Part shown: in pieces, positions 1 through 12,640 of the stretch | How the letters are laid out: each line of letters opens with the position of its first letter | Position numbering within the stretch: the first letter of the stretch is position 1 | Assembly: GCA_028023455.1 (NCBI GenBank) | Contig: JAQFVV010006305.1 | Location: 1,851,001 to 1,915,000 of the forward strand | Direction of reading: 5' to 3' | DNA length: 64,000 bases | Source: Epiperipatus broadwayi | Taxonomy: Eukaryota > Onychophora > Udeonychophora > Euonychophora > Peripatidae | Made by a program: the position numbers and the translations under genes | The notes under the pieces: generated by a model | Database searches by the model: none | What the model was told of the DNA's origin: nothing | What the model saw: the letters and a program-made list of their open reading frames with translations, nothing else

Positions 1-3000
1 AATAATATGTTAACATTTTCAGCAATAATAGATGTTGTATTTCATTTATGTTATGGTGATAGTTTAACATTTCCAATGTAAAATCTTTTGTATTGTCTAA
101 TGGTATAAAGTTTTGGATTATAATTTAAATATTATGTGTTGTTTCTTTGTTTTTTATTATTTAAATAAGTTTCTTTATAAATGACATCACTGCATAAGAT
201 ATCCTTTCTTTGGACACTGCAAATATACTTATAAAAGCAAACATGTATGAAAATATGTGCTAAGTTTGAAGTTTAACAAAGGAATACCTATGTACTAAAT
301 AGTTCCTTATTATGTTTCCAGCAGTTTAATTAATGCTTAGTCGATAGAATTGGTGTCAACAAACATTTTATAAGTAGCAAAATAAATCTACAGAGGAGAC
401 AGTGCCATTTGATTATTGGATATAAAAGAAATATTTGTTTGTTGCAAAATTTGCCAGGTAAAAGTTTGGATAAAAATGTGCTGATTGAGGGGGAAAAAGA
501 TAAAAGACAGAGGAGATAAAAATATCACGCAATGTAAAATGTCCCGTTGAATAAAAAAAAATTGAAAAAAATACATGAACAAAAATAGGTAAAATGGTAG
601 AGTGCAAAAAAAAAAAAAATCTTCATAGATGATATAAAAGAAGTGGATAGAAGATCTTGTTGATTATAGTGCCACAAATATTTGGAGGTAGATTGTTCTT
701 TGTATACCATTAACTGCAGGTTCTTATGATTTTTTGTTGAAGCAAAATGGTAAGCTTAATTTTGAAATGAAATACAATATGGGAAAAGATATGACTGAAT
801 AAAAAATAATAAAGAGTTGTCATTTTATTCAATTAATACATTAGTTATTATTATTAATATTTATAACTAAATAATAATCATTATTCTTTCTCTTGTTCTT
901 TATCCATTTTTTTTTTTAATCTTACTATCTTCAGTCACATGTCTTTGTGAATCTCTCATCTTTCTGCTCTATGACACTAGGATTGTGTGATTGTGCAATA
1001 TATTTCTGTTCATTAATATACCCACAGTAATTTTCTGATCTCTTTTTATTCTGCCTTTTTTTTTTTTTCTTCTAGAGTTAAAATAGCCATGCTCATTTAT
1101 AAAAGTATTTAATACTGATACTGATGATGAAATGTTATCTACTGAAAAATAAATATTAACTTTAATTTATATGAACATACATATGATGACAAAAAAATTT
1201 TGAATAAAAACAAAATAACTTTAATTTATTGGCAAACATTCAATAATTTTTTTCCTAGCATCACAAATTTATTTACTTTTCTTTAATTAAATATGGATTA
1301 TTCATTAGTTTCAAATACAAGCAAATTATAATCTAAATATGTAGATGTGCCATTAACACATATCTGTCTCTAATTATTTTTTGTATATATATTGCAAAAT
1401 GAATTTATAACTGTTTAGATGTTTAATAAGTTAATAAAAAAAAAGTTACCAATTGGGAATTAAAAAAAAAGATAGTGGCTCTATCTTCTAAATATATCAT
1501 TCTTATACAAAAATTTTATGTTAATTCCTAGACCAAAAGTTATTTGAGACTATGATTCTGAAAGAAGAGGGACATAATTCACAGAGAATTATGAGAATTT
1601 TCAGATGCACTTTAAATCTTAATCAAAAATGAACGATACTATACAAAATAAAGTAAAATCAAGAAATAATAAATTATACACTGAACTATCATAACTGTAT
1701 TCTAGTCATAAAATTCTTACTTAATTAATCTGTTTAAAAATATATATATAATTGGGATATGATATTTAGGTTAATTAAAAATACTGTACAATTTTTCTCT
1801 ATAACTTGGAAATTGTAATCATTTGTATTATTTAACACTAAACAATTTGTTATATTTGTGGTAGCATATTTTTCTGTAGACTTATATATTGCTACCTAAT
1901 TATCTAACTTTTATTAACGGATATTTAAAATTGACACAAGTTACGATCATGTAAAAAAACCTCTTAAATCAACATTCTGCCCTCATTTTTTTCCATAAAT
2001 GAATTGATAAGTTAAAGATAATGTAAATAAGTCACCTAAAATGACTCCAATAAAGCAGAAGACTTGTCAACATTTAGTTATATATCTGAATTTTGGACTT
2101 CTAGTGCCAGATCAAAATGAACAATTATTAACATGTTCCTTTTCCCATTTTTCTAGTGAAATCATTAAATCCATGATGATTAAAACAGCATTCTATAAAA
2201 CATTGCTTGATAAGATTGATAAACTTCCATGAAATAAAGCATTAAATTTGTAAGTTGGAATATTTACTATTTATGGTGTTTTTAAAACATCACTAAGCCA
2301 AAAAAAAAAATGAAAAATATCAATTTAATTGGAAAATTAATTACACATTTTACTGGGAGCTATTAACTTAGTTTATTATTATGTTGAGATAAAACAGTAT
2401 ATATTTAATTTAATTTATTAATTAAAATAAAATAAGAAATGCAAAAGCTCAAAAAAAATATGGTTCCAGAAGAAGTGATGGTAGTTCTGGGGAAAATATT
2501 TAAAAAAACTATTTGTCAAATACAAAACACATGATCATAATGAAAAAGTAATACATTTTCTTCCAAGCAATTAGTATTTCATTTTTAAAAAAAAAAATTA
2601 TTTCTCACCTTACAATGTTAAATATAGAGATGTTGATAAATTTAAAGAAGTATTCTTTATGTAGGCTAAATGCATTTTATTAGAAAAAGAGTTCATGTTT
2701 AGAAAGGAAAATTAGGCCAATTAAAAAATGTATGCATATTCTCTATTAACATTGAGTTTATCAATCAATGCAAACGAATATTATGATTAAGAAAAAAATG
2801 CTTAAATGTCATTATTAGCCATAATTCATCACTATTAAAATAAACTTCTTTTAGCATACTACGTTTAAAGCTATGTATTAAGCAGACTAAGATTTTGATT
2901 AAATTAGGAGATAAGACAGAATGTGTAATATCTCTTTAAAAAAAATAGAAAGATTAATATTTTTTTCTAAAAATGATAGAATCAATTTTAATAATAAAAA

Positions 3001-4614
3001 AGAAAACAACTGCCTAATAATAGCTAATAATAGAGATGTAGTTTAGAATTTGTAGTGTTATATTGAATAGTTATATTAAAGAATATTTATTAGGTTATAT
3101 AGATTTATTTGAGAGTTTGAGGGTAATAAGTACAGTTTATTTGACCCTTTCTATGATAAAAATAGTTTTAGAAACAATTTCATTTATTGATTCAAGTAAT
3201 TTAAATAAATGAAAAAAGACAGCACTTCAATTAATATTCAGATTAATAAAAAGTAATTTCAATTAATCCTGCTATGGTTAAACTTCTTAAGGCTAAATTA
3301 ATAGCTAATGGGTAATTATTTCTAGAAAGATCAAAGCTGGCTATTAAATAATAAAAAGAAACACTTTGACAAACAAAGTAAATGAAGAATTAACAAATAG
3401 TGAGTAAATTTGTTTAGAAAAGGGTCCTAGTGTCAGTTATTAAAAGGAATTTAATAGGCCATAAAAAAAAATACAATTTTTTTTTATATATAGATTTAAA
3501 TATTTAAAATGCTAACCTAATAATTTCAAATCAGCTAAGATGTTCATAAATATTAAAACTCACAAGAAACGTTTTCCTTTGACATTTATTTTAGATTTTT
3601 CAGTTAGTATTTTGAAGAATGTTCTAGATTTTTTGAATAATTTTTTTAAAGATTTTGCCAATTTTATTAAGTATATTGTTTTATTTTCATTTAAAGCATT
3701 TGATAAGATTAATAAAATTAAGATATAGGATAATCGGATAGATTAGAAATTTTAATATTGAAACTATCTATCAATCAGTATATTATTAAGCAATGTTGAT
3801 ATTTTTATTCCAATATAATCTTTGTTTGTTGAAAAAATTAAAATTACAGATATAAAAAGATTTGATTTTCTTATTAGAGAATTGAGTGTTAAGTTTTGAA
3901 AAATGAAAGTAAGTTGGATGACAGATTATTTTGAAGAAACTATTATGACAAATTCCTGTGAGTATGACTGAAATAAGCATAATAGCAGTATAGATAAAAT
4001 ATGAATAAATAATTTTAATAATAAAAAATCCAAACTGGAGTTTAGTGACTACAACCTTTAAACAATTAGTAAAAACACATAACACACAGCATATACATAT
4101 ATATTAATTAAAAAATATAAATTATCCATTAAAAATGTACTTAATAAATATAAGTTTTAAATTATAATAATAATAAATAGTAAAAATATAGAAATTTAAG
4201 TAGAAGTTACATGATTTTCCAAGAACTATTTAAAAAGTTGATAATAGCAGATTCTCTCTATTTTATATAATCTTTAAATTATTGTATAAGAATTATCATT
4301 TCAAGTTTTTCTTTCTATGATGTCATTGTTCATGTAAGTAAGTATCCTGTGTGATTTGAATTGGTTAAAAAAAAATTGAAGTAGTATTAGATTGATTATT
4401 TTTAGAAATTTTTTTATAAGGTTGTGGAGTAAATAGTGTTCCTTAAACCTTTTTTCTCAAGCATATCCTGATTCATCAATCTATGATTTTTTGCATTCAT
4501 ATATGATTACATGAATTTATCATTAAATACTTTTTAATAAATTTAGAATATTATTTAAAACAGGCATAGATATCTATTTTTTATTAAGTTTTACTTATAC
4601 TGATGGTATTAAAT
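1..4614. other. AT-rich non-coding stretch
   Basis: No gene, RNA or recognisable transposon is visible. The sequence is dominated by A and T runs and short AT repeats. The open frames here are short, lysine/asparagine/phenylalanine-rich and unlike any family I know, as expected by chance at this base composition. It is probably intergenic or deep intronic DNA. Confidence 0.6.
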
Positions 4615-4620
4615 CTACAA

Positions 4621-4858
4621 CACAGAGCATGTATTAGACCTACTGCACCTGTTCACATTCATATCAATCCGCTGATAACTTTGTAATCTTGTAATCTGAC
4701 TAAAATAATATGTACGTGGGCCTTGTACATGACTTTCTTTGGCAAAAAAAAAACATGTACATGGTTCTTTGTACATGGTATTTTGGCAAGAATTACAAAG
4801 CCCTTGAGAGGTTGATATGAATGTCAACAGGCGCAGTAGGTCTAATACATGCTCTGTG
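4621..4858. mobile_element. Hairpin MITE with long terminal inverted repeats
   Basis: The first ~47 bases (starting CACAGAGCATGTATTAGACC) recur almost perfectly inverted at the right end. Weaker inverted matching continues inward to about 75 bases (CTTTGTAATCTTG on the left against its complement on the right). The 238-bp element has no coding capacity. The centre contains repeated GTACATG words that can pair again. Flanks CTACAA and CTTCAG give no convincing target duplication, so the superfamily cannot be assigned. It is best read as a non-autonomous DNA transposon. Confidence 0.7.
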
Positions 4859-4899
4859 CTTCAGGACTAAAAATAAGTAAAAATAAAAAAATAGTAAAA

Positions 4900-5295
4900 C
4901 TTACAACATTAACAAAAAACTTTTAAGAATGACATTTTAAAATAAATGCGACTTGTATGACTTTTAACATTAACAAACAACTTTTAAAAACTAACAACTA
5001 TTAAAAATGACATTTAAAATAAAATAATAAAATGCGATATTACAATAATGACAGCATTCATCAAAAAATAGTTAGTTTAAATATACACCAAATAGTAAAT
5101 AATTTTGATTTTTAAATAATTTGCAATAATTTTTAAAAACTAACAACTTTAGAAAACTAACAACTTTTAAAAATGACATTTAAAATAAAAAATAAAATGT
5201 GATATTACAATAATGACACCATTAATATAAAAAAAAATAGTTTAAATATTCACCAAACAAACAATAAATGATTTTGATTTTTAAGTAGTTTGGAT
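4900..5295. repeat. Degenerate tandem repeat, unit about 165 bp
   Basis: Two clear copies (about 4990-5122 and 5156-5294) run from ACTAACAACT through AATGACATTTAAAATAAAA, a GATATTACAATAATGACA block and a CACCAAA block to ATTTTGATTTTTAA. A partial third copy precedes them near 4909. The copies differ by small indels and substitutions. No coding sequence is present. Confidence 0.6.
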
Positions 5296-8118
5296 AAAAA
5301 TACATTAACTATATTCCTACGACACTTACCATGTAATATATAATAGGAATTTATGCATTTAAATCAAAGTTTTTATATTTACTATTACCACAGAAAATGG
5401 AGATCTGCAGTAAAAATTTTCACTCCGAAAATGAAACTATGTGATCGTAAAGTATGCCGGGGATTTTCATAAAACAGCTAATAAACATCTTTTTTTTAAT
5501 AAAGATATTATAAACCAAAAACTACAAAAAAAAATACATATTAATTATTACACTTTTATTAATTCATCTGTTTCCCGACATAAGCCACCAAACAACCATG
5601 TCCCATTGCAAATGTCAATTTTAGTATTGCAATTTTGGACATTACAATGTCATTGCTTCTCGTACAAGTTCATGTTATGTTGATTCGGACAGACTTTCAC
5701 TAGTGGCACTGCATCCATTTCAATACTTGGTAATTTCCAAATATTCATCATTTTTGAATATGCAATGAAGAAAAATACGAAAAATAACTGAAAATGTTGA
5801 AGTATTACAACAAAAAAAAATCACACTGAAAATAAAAAAAAACATGTTTTCACGTATACTTGCAAGGATTATTTTCTTTCAATTTAACATCATCATGACA
5901 TTACACATTTATTGTGAGTGTGAAAAGGCCTCCTGTCTCCCTTATGTTGCAGCTTTAGTACTCAAGTACTGAATTTGTTTTCTATCACATCCTACATTTT
6001 TTAAATTCTTGAAAAAACTATTCAGCATTTTGTATTTTATCACTTTTACAACTACATTACATTTCATTACAATATAAAAAAGTTTAAAACTGGCCATTTT
6101 ATGTATCATTGATATATGTGATTTACAATGAATATAAACTCTTTGATAGGTTTGACAAATAATTTTAGTTTAATTAATAATTTCCTCAAGATGTTTGTAA
6201 ATCTAAAGATTTTATTAACTGCTGTGTTTTCAATCATTTTTCAGGACCACAAAATATTATTATAAAATATTATTGAAGCTCTTTTATATAAAGTAAACAA
6301 TTTAACAATGGAATATCAATAAAAACAAAGATTTACAACTGTCTAGAGGAAATGAAGTACCAGTGAAACCTATCCATGAAGGTTATAATCATTTTAAATC
6401 AAATAAACCAATAATATATAAAATGGCTAATTTTACATTTTTTTATGTCATAAAGTAATAAAATGCAAAATATTAAATTATTTTCTCAAGAATCTACAAA
6501 AGTATGATATGATATAAGATAAATTCATCATTACATTAAATAAGTTTAATAAGTTAATACAAGTAAAAATAATAAAAAATGAATATTTATATCCACTTTA
6601 AATAATATTCAATCTAAATTTATTTAAAAACAAATTAATTGATAATTCTAAAAATCTTAATCCTAAAATAATAATATTTATCAAATTATATGAGAATGTA
6701 AAAAATCATAGATTGATGAATCAAAATGTGCTTTAGAAAAAATATTAAATAAACACTACCTACTCTATAACAGTATTTAAAAAAAGTTAAATAATGAATC
6801 TAACACAGCTTCAGTTTTCTTTAATTATAAAACATTTTTTAACTTTAACTTTACCTTTAATTCAGATCACACAAGAATATTTCATGAAGAAAGACATCAT
6901 AAAAAGAAAAAGAAATAAAGAAGCTGAATTCTTATAAATCAATTTAAACATTGTTTGATAAATAGACAATCCACTAATACTGATCAAAATAGTTTTTGGA
7001 AATCACATGATATGTGATTTTTGCCATATAAATTCACTTGACAATGATTATAACATTATTAAAAATACTTCTGCTTAATGTTATACTTAATAAATGAATT
7101 TCAATACAATAGCAATATTAAAACATGAATATATATATATGAAAAAAAGTTGGCCTTAATTCTTTTACAACATGGTAAATGCCATATTTACTCTTTTATG
7201 CATTTCTTGAAGATGCAATTTTCACAGTAATATGAGATTAACAATTCCATAATAACTTCTATTCTTTTTAATAAAAGACCTACATGTTTGCAATATTTTA
7301 TTTTTACAATTGAACCTTTATTCTATACTATAGTTTGATAATCTTTGTATTATTTATTACAAATATAAATTTATAAACAAAAGATATTCTAAAAGTTAAT
7401 AAAATACTGAAAATGAATATGTAAGAATAATAATGGCTATTTTTATATTGCTTATAACTTTCACCTATTTATAAAAATTATTAAATCAAATATTTATTTG
7501 AACACCATTCTTAAAAGAAAAATGAATTTTAGTTAACACAATGTAAATCAATAAAAATATACTTTAAAATTTTAAATTGCATTTATTATTATTAAAATTT
7601 TACAAAAAAATTTCTTCAAAAACATTTATGAAATCATCTCTTTTCAGCAAATAATCACAACTTCTGTTTTGCAGTAATGATAATTTTAATGACTTGTCTT
7701 TTTAAAAACTAACAATTTCAAATAAAATCTAATTATAATCATATATATATATGGTTTAAAATAAATACTTTTAAAAAATAAGCATAAATGTGTAAATAAA
7801 TTACTGAAAATTACAGATTTTATTTCTAAAATACTAAAAAAAAGGATGCTCTCAAAAGCCCAAAGCCAAATAATCTACCAAGATGTAGTGTTGTTGGTTT
7901 CTTTGAATTTAGTAATAAAAAAATGTTTCAAAAAATTAAAATTATAGATATTAAAGTAAAAGAGATATACATTACATAATAATTAAACAAGATAGTAAGA
8001 AAAGAAAGGAAAATTATAAAATAATATTAAAACAAAAAAGTAATAAAAAGGGTAATATTTAAAATAATTTTTTTAAAAATTAAAAGTAAAAATAGTATTA
8101 AAAGGTAATAATTAAAAA
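5296..8118. other. AT-rich non-coding stretch
   Basis: I see no gene or assignable repeat. An 80-codon open frame at 5441-5683 has no recognisable domain, no splice context and ordinary local composition, so it is left uncalled. Confidence 0.5.
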
Positions 8119-8490
8119 ATGGTATATTGGATATATTTTTGTATATTTTATATATATATATGTAATTTATATTTAAGTTGTATATATATATGTCTATGGA
8201 TGTATGTGTATCTGTGTATATATACATATGTGTATGCTTTAAGGGTATATGTGTATATATTTGGATTGCATATATATATAGATATAGGTATGGAATTTAT
8301 ATGTATGTCTACGGGTAATGTGGATCTATATATCTATGTATGCAGGGGATATATATGTATATTTTGATATACATGTGTGTTTATATTTTTATGTATTATA
8401 TTATTCAAATATTGCAGCTCTGATGAAGACTGCTGGACAGTCGAAACTGTAAGGAAAATAAAGAAATTTTTTAAGTTTGCATTGAAGTGT
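8119..8490 (+). repeat. TATATG-rich tract ending in a conserved hairpin motif (3' end of a retroelement family, copy 1)
   Basis: A low-complexity TATATG/TGTATA tract runs into the motif CTGATGAAGACTGC followed by GGACAGTCGAAAC at about 8419-8448, then an AATAAA-containing segment. The same layout (T/A-rich lead, then CTGAAGAA.ACTGC.GG.TAGT.AAACGT) occurs at 36905-37300 on the minus strand and at 39005-39335 on the plus strand. I read these as copies of the 3' end of a LINE- or Penelope-type element, 5'-truncated here. The open frame across the tract is a by-product of low complexity. Confidence 0.5.
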
Positions 8491-9977
8491 ATATGAAAGA
8501 AGTATAAGCAAATTATAATTTAACCAATCAGGGTGTTATCAGTTTCTTTGGAATATGGAAATTTGTATAATACCAATATGATACTAACATCTTCAGATTT
8601 TTTTATAATTTTAGCTCTAATTTGTATTGGGGAAAAAATGCAAACAGACAAACTAATATAGTAGATAAGTGCAAAATAGCAAAGAAAAGCTTAAGTGATA
8701 GCAGCATCACTACAATGTCTGAAAATAAGTGATTCAGTCATGACTGAAAAGTAACTTGTTAAATGAAATATTAAATGCTCATAAAGTTAACATTCTACAA
8801 AAATCAATAAAGCTAAAATACATAGTAACAATCATAAAGTAAAAATAACGAATTAAAATGTTAATAAATTTAAATTTATTCACAAATTGTATATTTTGAT
8901 ATATGAGTTTTAAAATAATAACTTTTTTAAATGCTTAAAATAATTCTACATAAAATTTATAATAAAATGGCATTTTATTAATAACATTTTTTTTTGGAAA
9001 AATAAAAATTGTTTTCAGTTCCATCATAATATAAGTTCTAAATAGACAATATCTGTTTAGTGGGATCTTTCTTTCATAATGAAATAAATATTAGTTTATA
9101 TATTACTTTTTCAAGTATTTATTTAAGGGAAAAAACATAAATTACTAAGCGAATTTGGATATTTTATACACATGGATATACATATGTATTCCATGTAAAA
9201 AACATATTCATTCTAAACATTATTATATGGTGAATTTCTTTTATAAACTAATACTAAAAAATATAATTTTGTATAAAAAAACTTAATTTTCTTTTTATAA
9301 TTAAAAGAAATTTTACATTGAAATAATTCATTCAATATAATAAAAAAGTATTGAAACTGTAAATATCTAAAAAGTATCTACCAATTTATTTCAAAAATCT
9401 CATATAAGAATTCTTTAAACTTTTCCAGCTCTCTAAAATATAACTTTCACAAAAATATGTGTAAGAAAATAAAACTATAAATTGCAGTGCTATTTTAAAA
9501 TGCACTTAGAAAAAAGAAAAAATTATCTATGTGATATATAATACACACAGTTTTTTTTTCATGCTTTTTAAAAAACAATTTTGCTGAGTTTTGACTTACA
9601 AATGCTGATGAAGCATGGTGGATGCTAAAAAAATTAAGGTTTATATATTGCAAGGGTGGTCATAAAAAGCTTTAGGTCTACTTCTCAGGAATCTAGTCTT
9701 CTAGAGAATAATTTTGGTTGGCTTTTTTTCCAACATTCCAATCTTCTAGCTACTTTAGCTACCAATTAATTTCGACCAGGTTAATTTATTTACTGGTTAT
9801 TTCTCTATAGTTCTTGGAAGTTTATTTCACAATTAATGCTATTTTTTTTATTTCATTAATATGATTATTTTATCAGTTTTCTATATTTTTAATCTAGTTA
9901 TTAAGATTAATGTTTCTTAATTCATTAGTTTGAGTTAATAGTTTAAATAATTAGATTACATTATATAATATATTTAG
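8491..9977. other. AT-rich non-coding stretch
   Basis: Nothing recognisable on either strand. Confidence 0.5.
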
Positions 9978-9984
9978 TAATTAA

Positions 9985-10347
9985 AGGGGATTTAACCCAG
10001 ACTTTCAAGTTCTCTTCAGTCCTCCACTCTATCCAATATAACCAATATACATGACCACATACATGTGAAAAAGATAAATGATTAATACACATATTTCTTG
10101 CAGAACCAGAACTCATCAATTGGTCCAGATCATCTCCCACACACAAATATATATATATATATAACCATTGCTCAGTTTATATTAAGATACCAAATCTACA
10201 CACATTAATGGCCAGGCTTCAATCCTCTCCACTCACCAACTCTTCAGTCATACACAGTCAATCTGATCCTTCATGTGTAGAACTTTAATATTTATATTGG
10301 AGAGAATGGATGACTGAAGGGATTGAAAGTCTGTGTTGAAAACCCCT
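9985..10347. mobile_element. MITE with TTAA target duplication
   Basis: The left end AGGGGATTTAACCCAGACTT and the inverted right end AGGGGTTTTCAACACAGACT match over about 60 bases, continuing through CTCTTCAGTC and CTCTATCCAATATA-like blocks. TTAA abuts both ends (9981-9984 and 10348-10351), as in piggyBac and Kolobok-type elements. The interior is non-coding and contains an (AT)n run. A ~40-bp interior block around ACTCATCAATTGG resembles sequence in the tandem repeat at 28.2-28.9 kb. Confidence 0.65.
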
Positions 10348-10890
10348 TTAATTATATCTAGCTTAAGTATATAAACTATCCTTATATTTCAGTACAAAAT
10401 ACTTTTAATAACAACCTTTTCCATATAATAATAATGCTATCTAGTGCAAGCTATAGTAATCATTCTAGAAGTCTAACTTCTTTCACTTAATGATTTAAAT
10501 GTGTACAATATATATATATATTGTAACGTTTATTTATATATGTTGCAAATATATTGGCATTTGGTAAAAGCTAAAAAATAAAAGTAAATTTAGATTTTTT
10601 TTTGACTAATTTTTTTAAAAAAAAAAATAACGTACAATGAAAGTTAAATTATTGTTTCGTTTTTTTTTATGTAATTAGAAATAAAAGTTAGAATTGGAGA
10701 GAACAAAAGACACAAATTACCAATCTAGATAAGAGAAAGTAAAAATATTTCAACTAATTAAAGATGGCAGAATTATGCTGAAAAAAATAAAGACTTTGTA
10801 ACATAAATTTTATAAAGAATATATAAGATTATCAACGTATATTTTAACAAACAAAAGATATGAGCAGAAGTCTGAAAACTGGACCTCTAG

Positions 10891-10897
10891 TATAAAA
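10891..10897 (+). promoter_or_regulatory. TATA box of family A LTR
   Basis: TATAAAA within CTCTAGTATAAAAAAGAGGG, conserved in all three LTR copies (also near 13012 and 31087). It is followed by a GC-richer, well-conserved segment starting ATTCGGTTGGAGGAACG, consistent with a transcription start and leader. Confidence 0.55.
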
Positions 10898-11717
10898 AAG
10901 AGGGATTCGGTTGGAGGAACGTCTTGTTCGTTGGTTTCTCTAGTTGGTCTTGGATAACAATAATATATCCAAGATCGCTCTACGCTGAAGTAATTCGGCA
11001 TGGTGGAGTGAACCGGAGCTTCTGAAGACATCGTGCCTGAAGATGTATACCAGAAAAGCTTTCGTGACCGACTAGGAGAATGGACCGCAAGATCAACTAA
11101 TAACCAAAGGCCATGAGCTCATTTTAACCCCGAAAAACTATGCATAGTTATCTACAACCATCGTGAATTCACTAAAACTTACCGGTAAGTTCTGCTTCAT
11201 TATCCTGATTGTGACAAAAGTAATGTTTACAAACAATTCTTAAAAATAAGCTTATAATATGATCCCGATAGAGACTTTAATTTAATTGATCAATAGACTC
11301 TTATTTAACCAAGAACTTTATAATTAATTATTCAGCAGTTATTTTTTTATTATTAATGTTTCACGTCAGAATTAAGTGTGTTCTCTCCAATTTATTTGAT
11401 AAATAATTTATTTCAAACATTTTTTTAATCTGTTAGAATAAAAATATTTCTAATACCAATTTTCATTTGTATGTTATTAATAATAGTTATTATTTTTTTA
11501 GTATTAAATTTACTATTAGTTTAATAAGATATAAAACGGAATTTACCTTGCCAATATGTTTAAACAAGCCCATGAATAATAATCAAAAAGGAGAAAATAA
11601 TTCTCGTTACAGTATGATGCAATACCGATTAGTTTAAAAACTTTTTTTTTTCTTTTTAATTTGCGAGATGTTATGTAACGGTTTCAGTGAGTTCTTGTAG
11701 AACTCTGGCGCCTATCA

Positions 11718-11723
11718 AATAAA
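11718..11723 (+). terminator. Polyadenylation signal of family A LTR
   Basis: AATAAA lies about 830 bases downstream of the TATA box and 177 bases before the LTR end. It is intact here and in the solo LTR at 31 kb but reads AATAAG in the right LTR of this element. Confidence 0.4.
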
Positions 11724-11900
11724 TTAAAAGCTGATCTCGTCAATAGCATAATTCTCAACAATTAATAGGCCGAGTTGATCAGGAAATATAGCTATGTTTT
11801 TAGAATAGAAATATAACTTTCTTCTTTTTGACATAACTTGATCAACTAGCGCACAGTTTATATCAGCGTGTAGAGGCCTAGCAAAACAGAAAACGTTATA

Positions 11901-12640
11901 ATGGCTTACCCAACTAGGGCTTTGATTTAACAACTACAACCTGAGATAAGTTGTAATGATATAGAATGTTACAACGATGACCCAAAGAAACTCACAGCCG
12001 GAAAATAAATAGTAATTTTTAAAAATAAAAAAAATTATAAAAACTAACTAATTAAACCCTGATTATTAAAATATAAAAAAATATTTTTTTAATATGACTT
12101 CCAGAAAGAAAAAAATATATGTATATTTTTTTGATATGTCTAAAAAAAACACGATTGTGGCTGATGTAGACGTAAGTCATAAGTATTTGACCGGGTAGGC
12201 GGTTACTGAAGAGGGGAAAAACAGCCCCGAGTCCTAGTAGGCAGTATATTAACAAAAGACCACCTTTATATGCCCATCAGACTATTTCTAGCAGGGATCC
12301 CAATAAAGGGGAAGGCGGATCAAGTTGGACCAAGTTGCCGCGAGCCTGTAAGACTCAGAACGATGAGCAATGCTCGTTTGTGCTTATAACTTGGGCTTCT
12401 TATCGGTAATATTACATTAAAGCGGAAAGGACACAGATGAATGTAAAATATTTTCCATTCCCACTGTGTTAGACCTAAAAGTGGGCATTAAAGCCAAACG
12501 TCGCTTGTGAATGAATCTACGGAATATATCAACACGCTACTACATAAAAAAAAAAAACCCACAAATATGAATTTAAAAACTTAAGAATAAAATTAGTATA
12601 AACCCCTATTTTATTCTCATCATCCGGGCACTGGTGGTAT
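11901..12640 (+). other. Interior of family A LTR element
   Basis: The 740 bases between the LTRs include a GC-richer block (about 12170-12500). I find no gag, protease, reverse transcriptase or integrase motif in any frame. TGGCTTACCCAACTAGG at 11902 is the candidate primer-binding site. No clear polypurine tract precedes the right LTR (ends CACTGGTGGTAT). Confidence 0.5.

Larger units (their letters stand above)
10522..11900 (+). repeat. Left LTR, family A
   Basis: Begins TGTAACGTTTATTTATATAT and ends AAAACGTTATA. The first 26 bases form an imperfect palindrome (TGTAACGT against a TGTTGCA-type arm). The other copies are at 12641-14021 and 30716-32062. Short minus-strand frames inside (73 and 69 codons) recur in the copies only because the DNA is repeated. 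Confidence 0.75.

Noticed and set aside
8027-8367. Overlapping 66- and 82-codon tyrosine/isoleucine-rich frames
   Set aside because: Both are products of the TATATG low-complexity tract on opposite strands, with no protein character beyond Tyr/Ile/Cys repeats.
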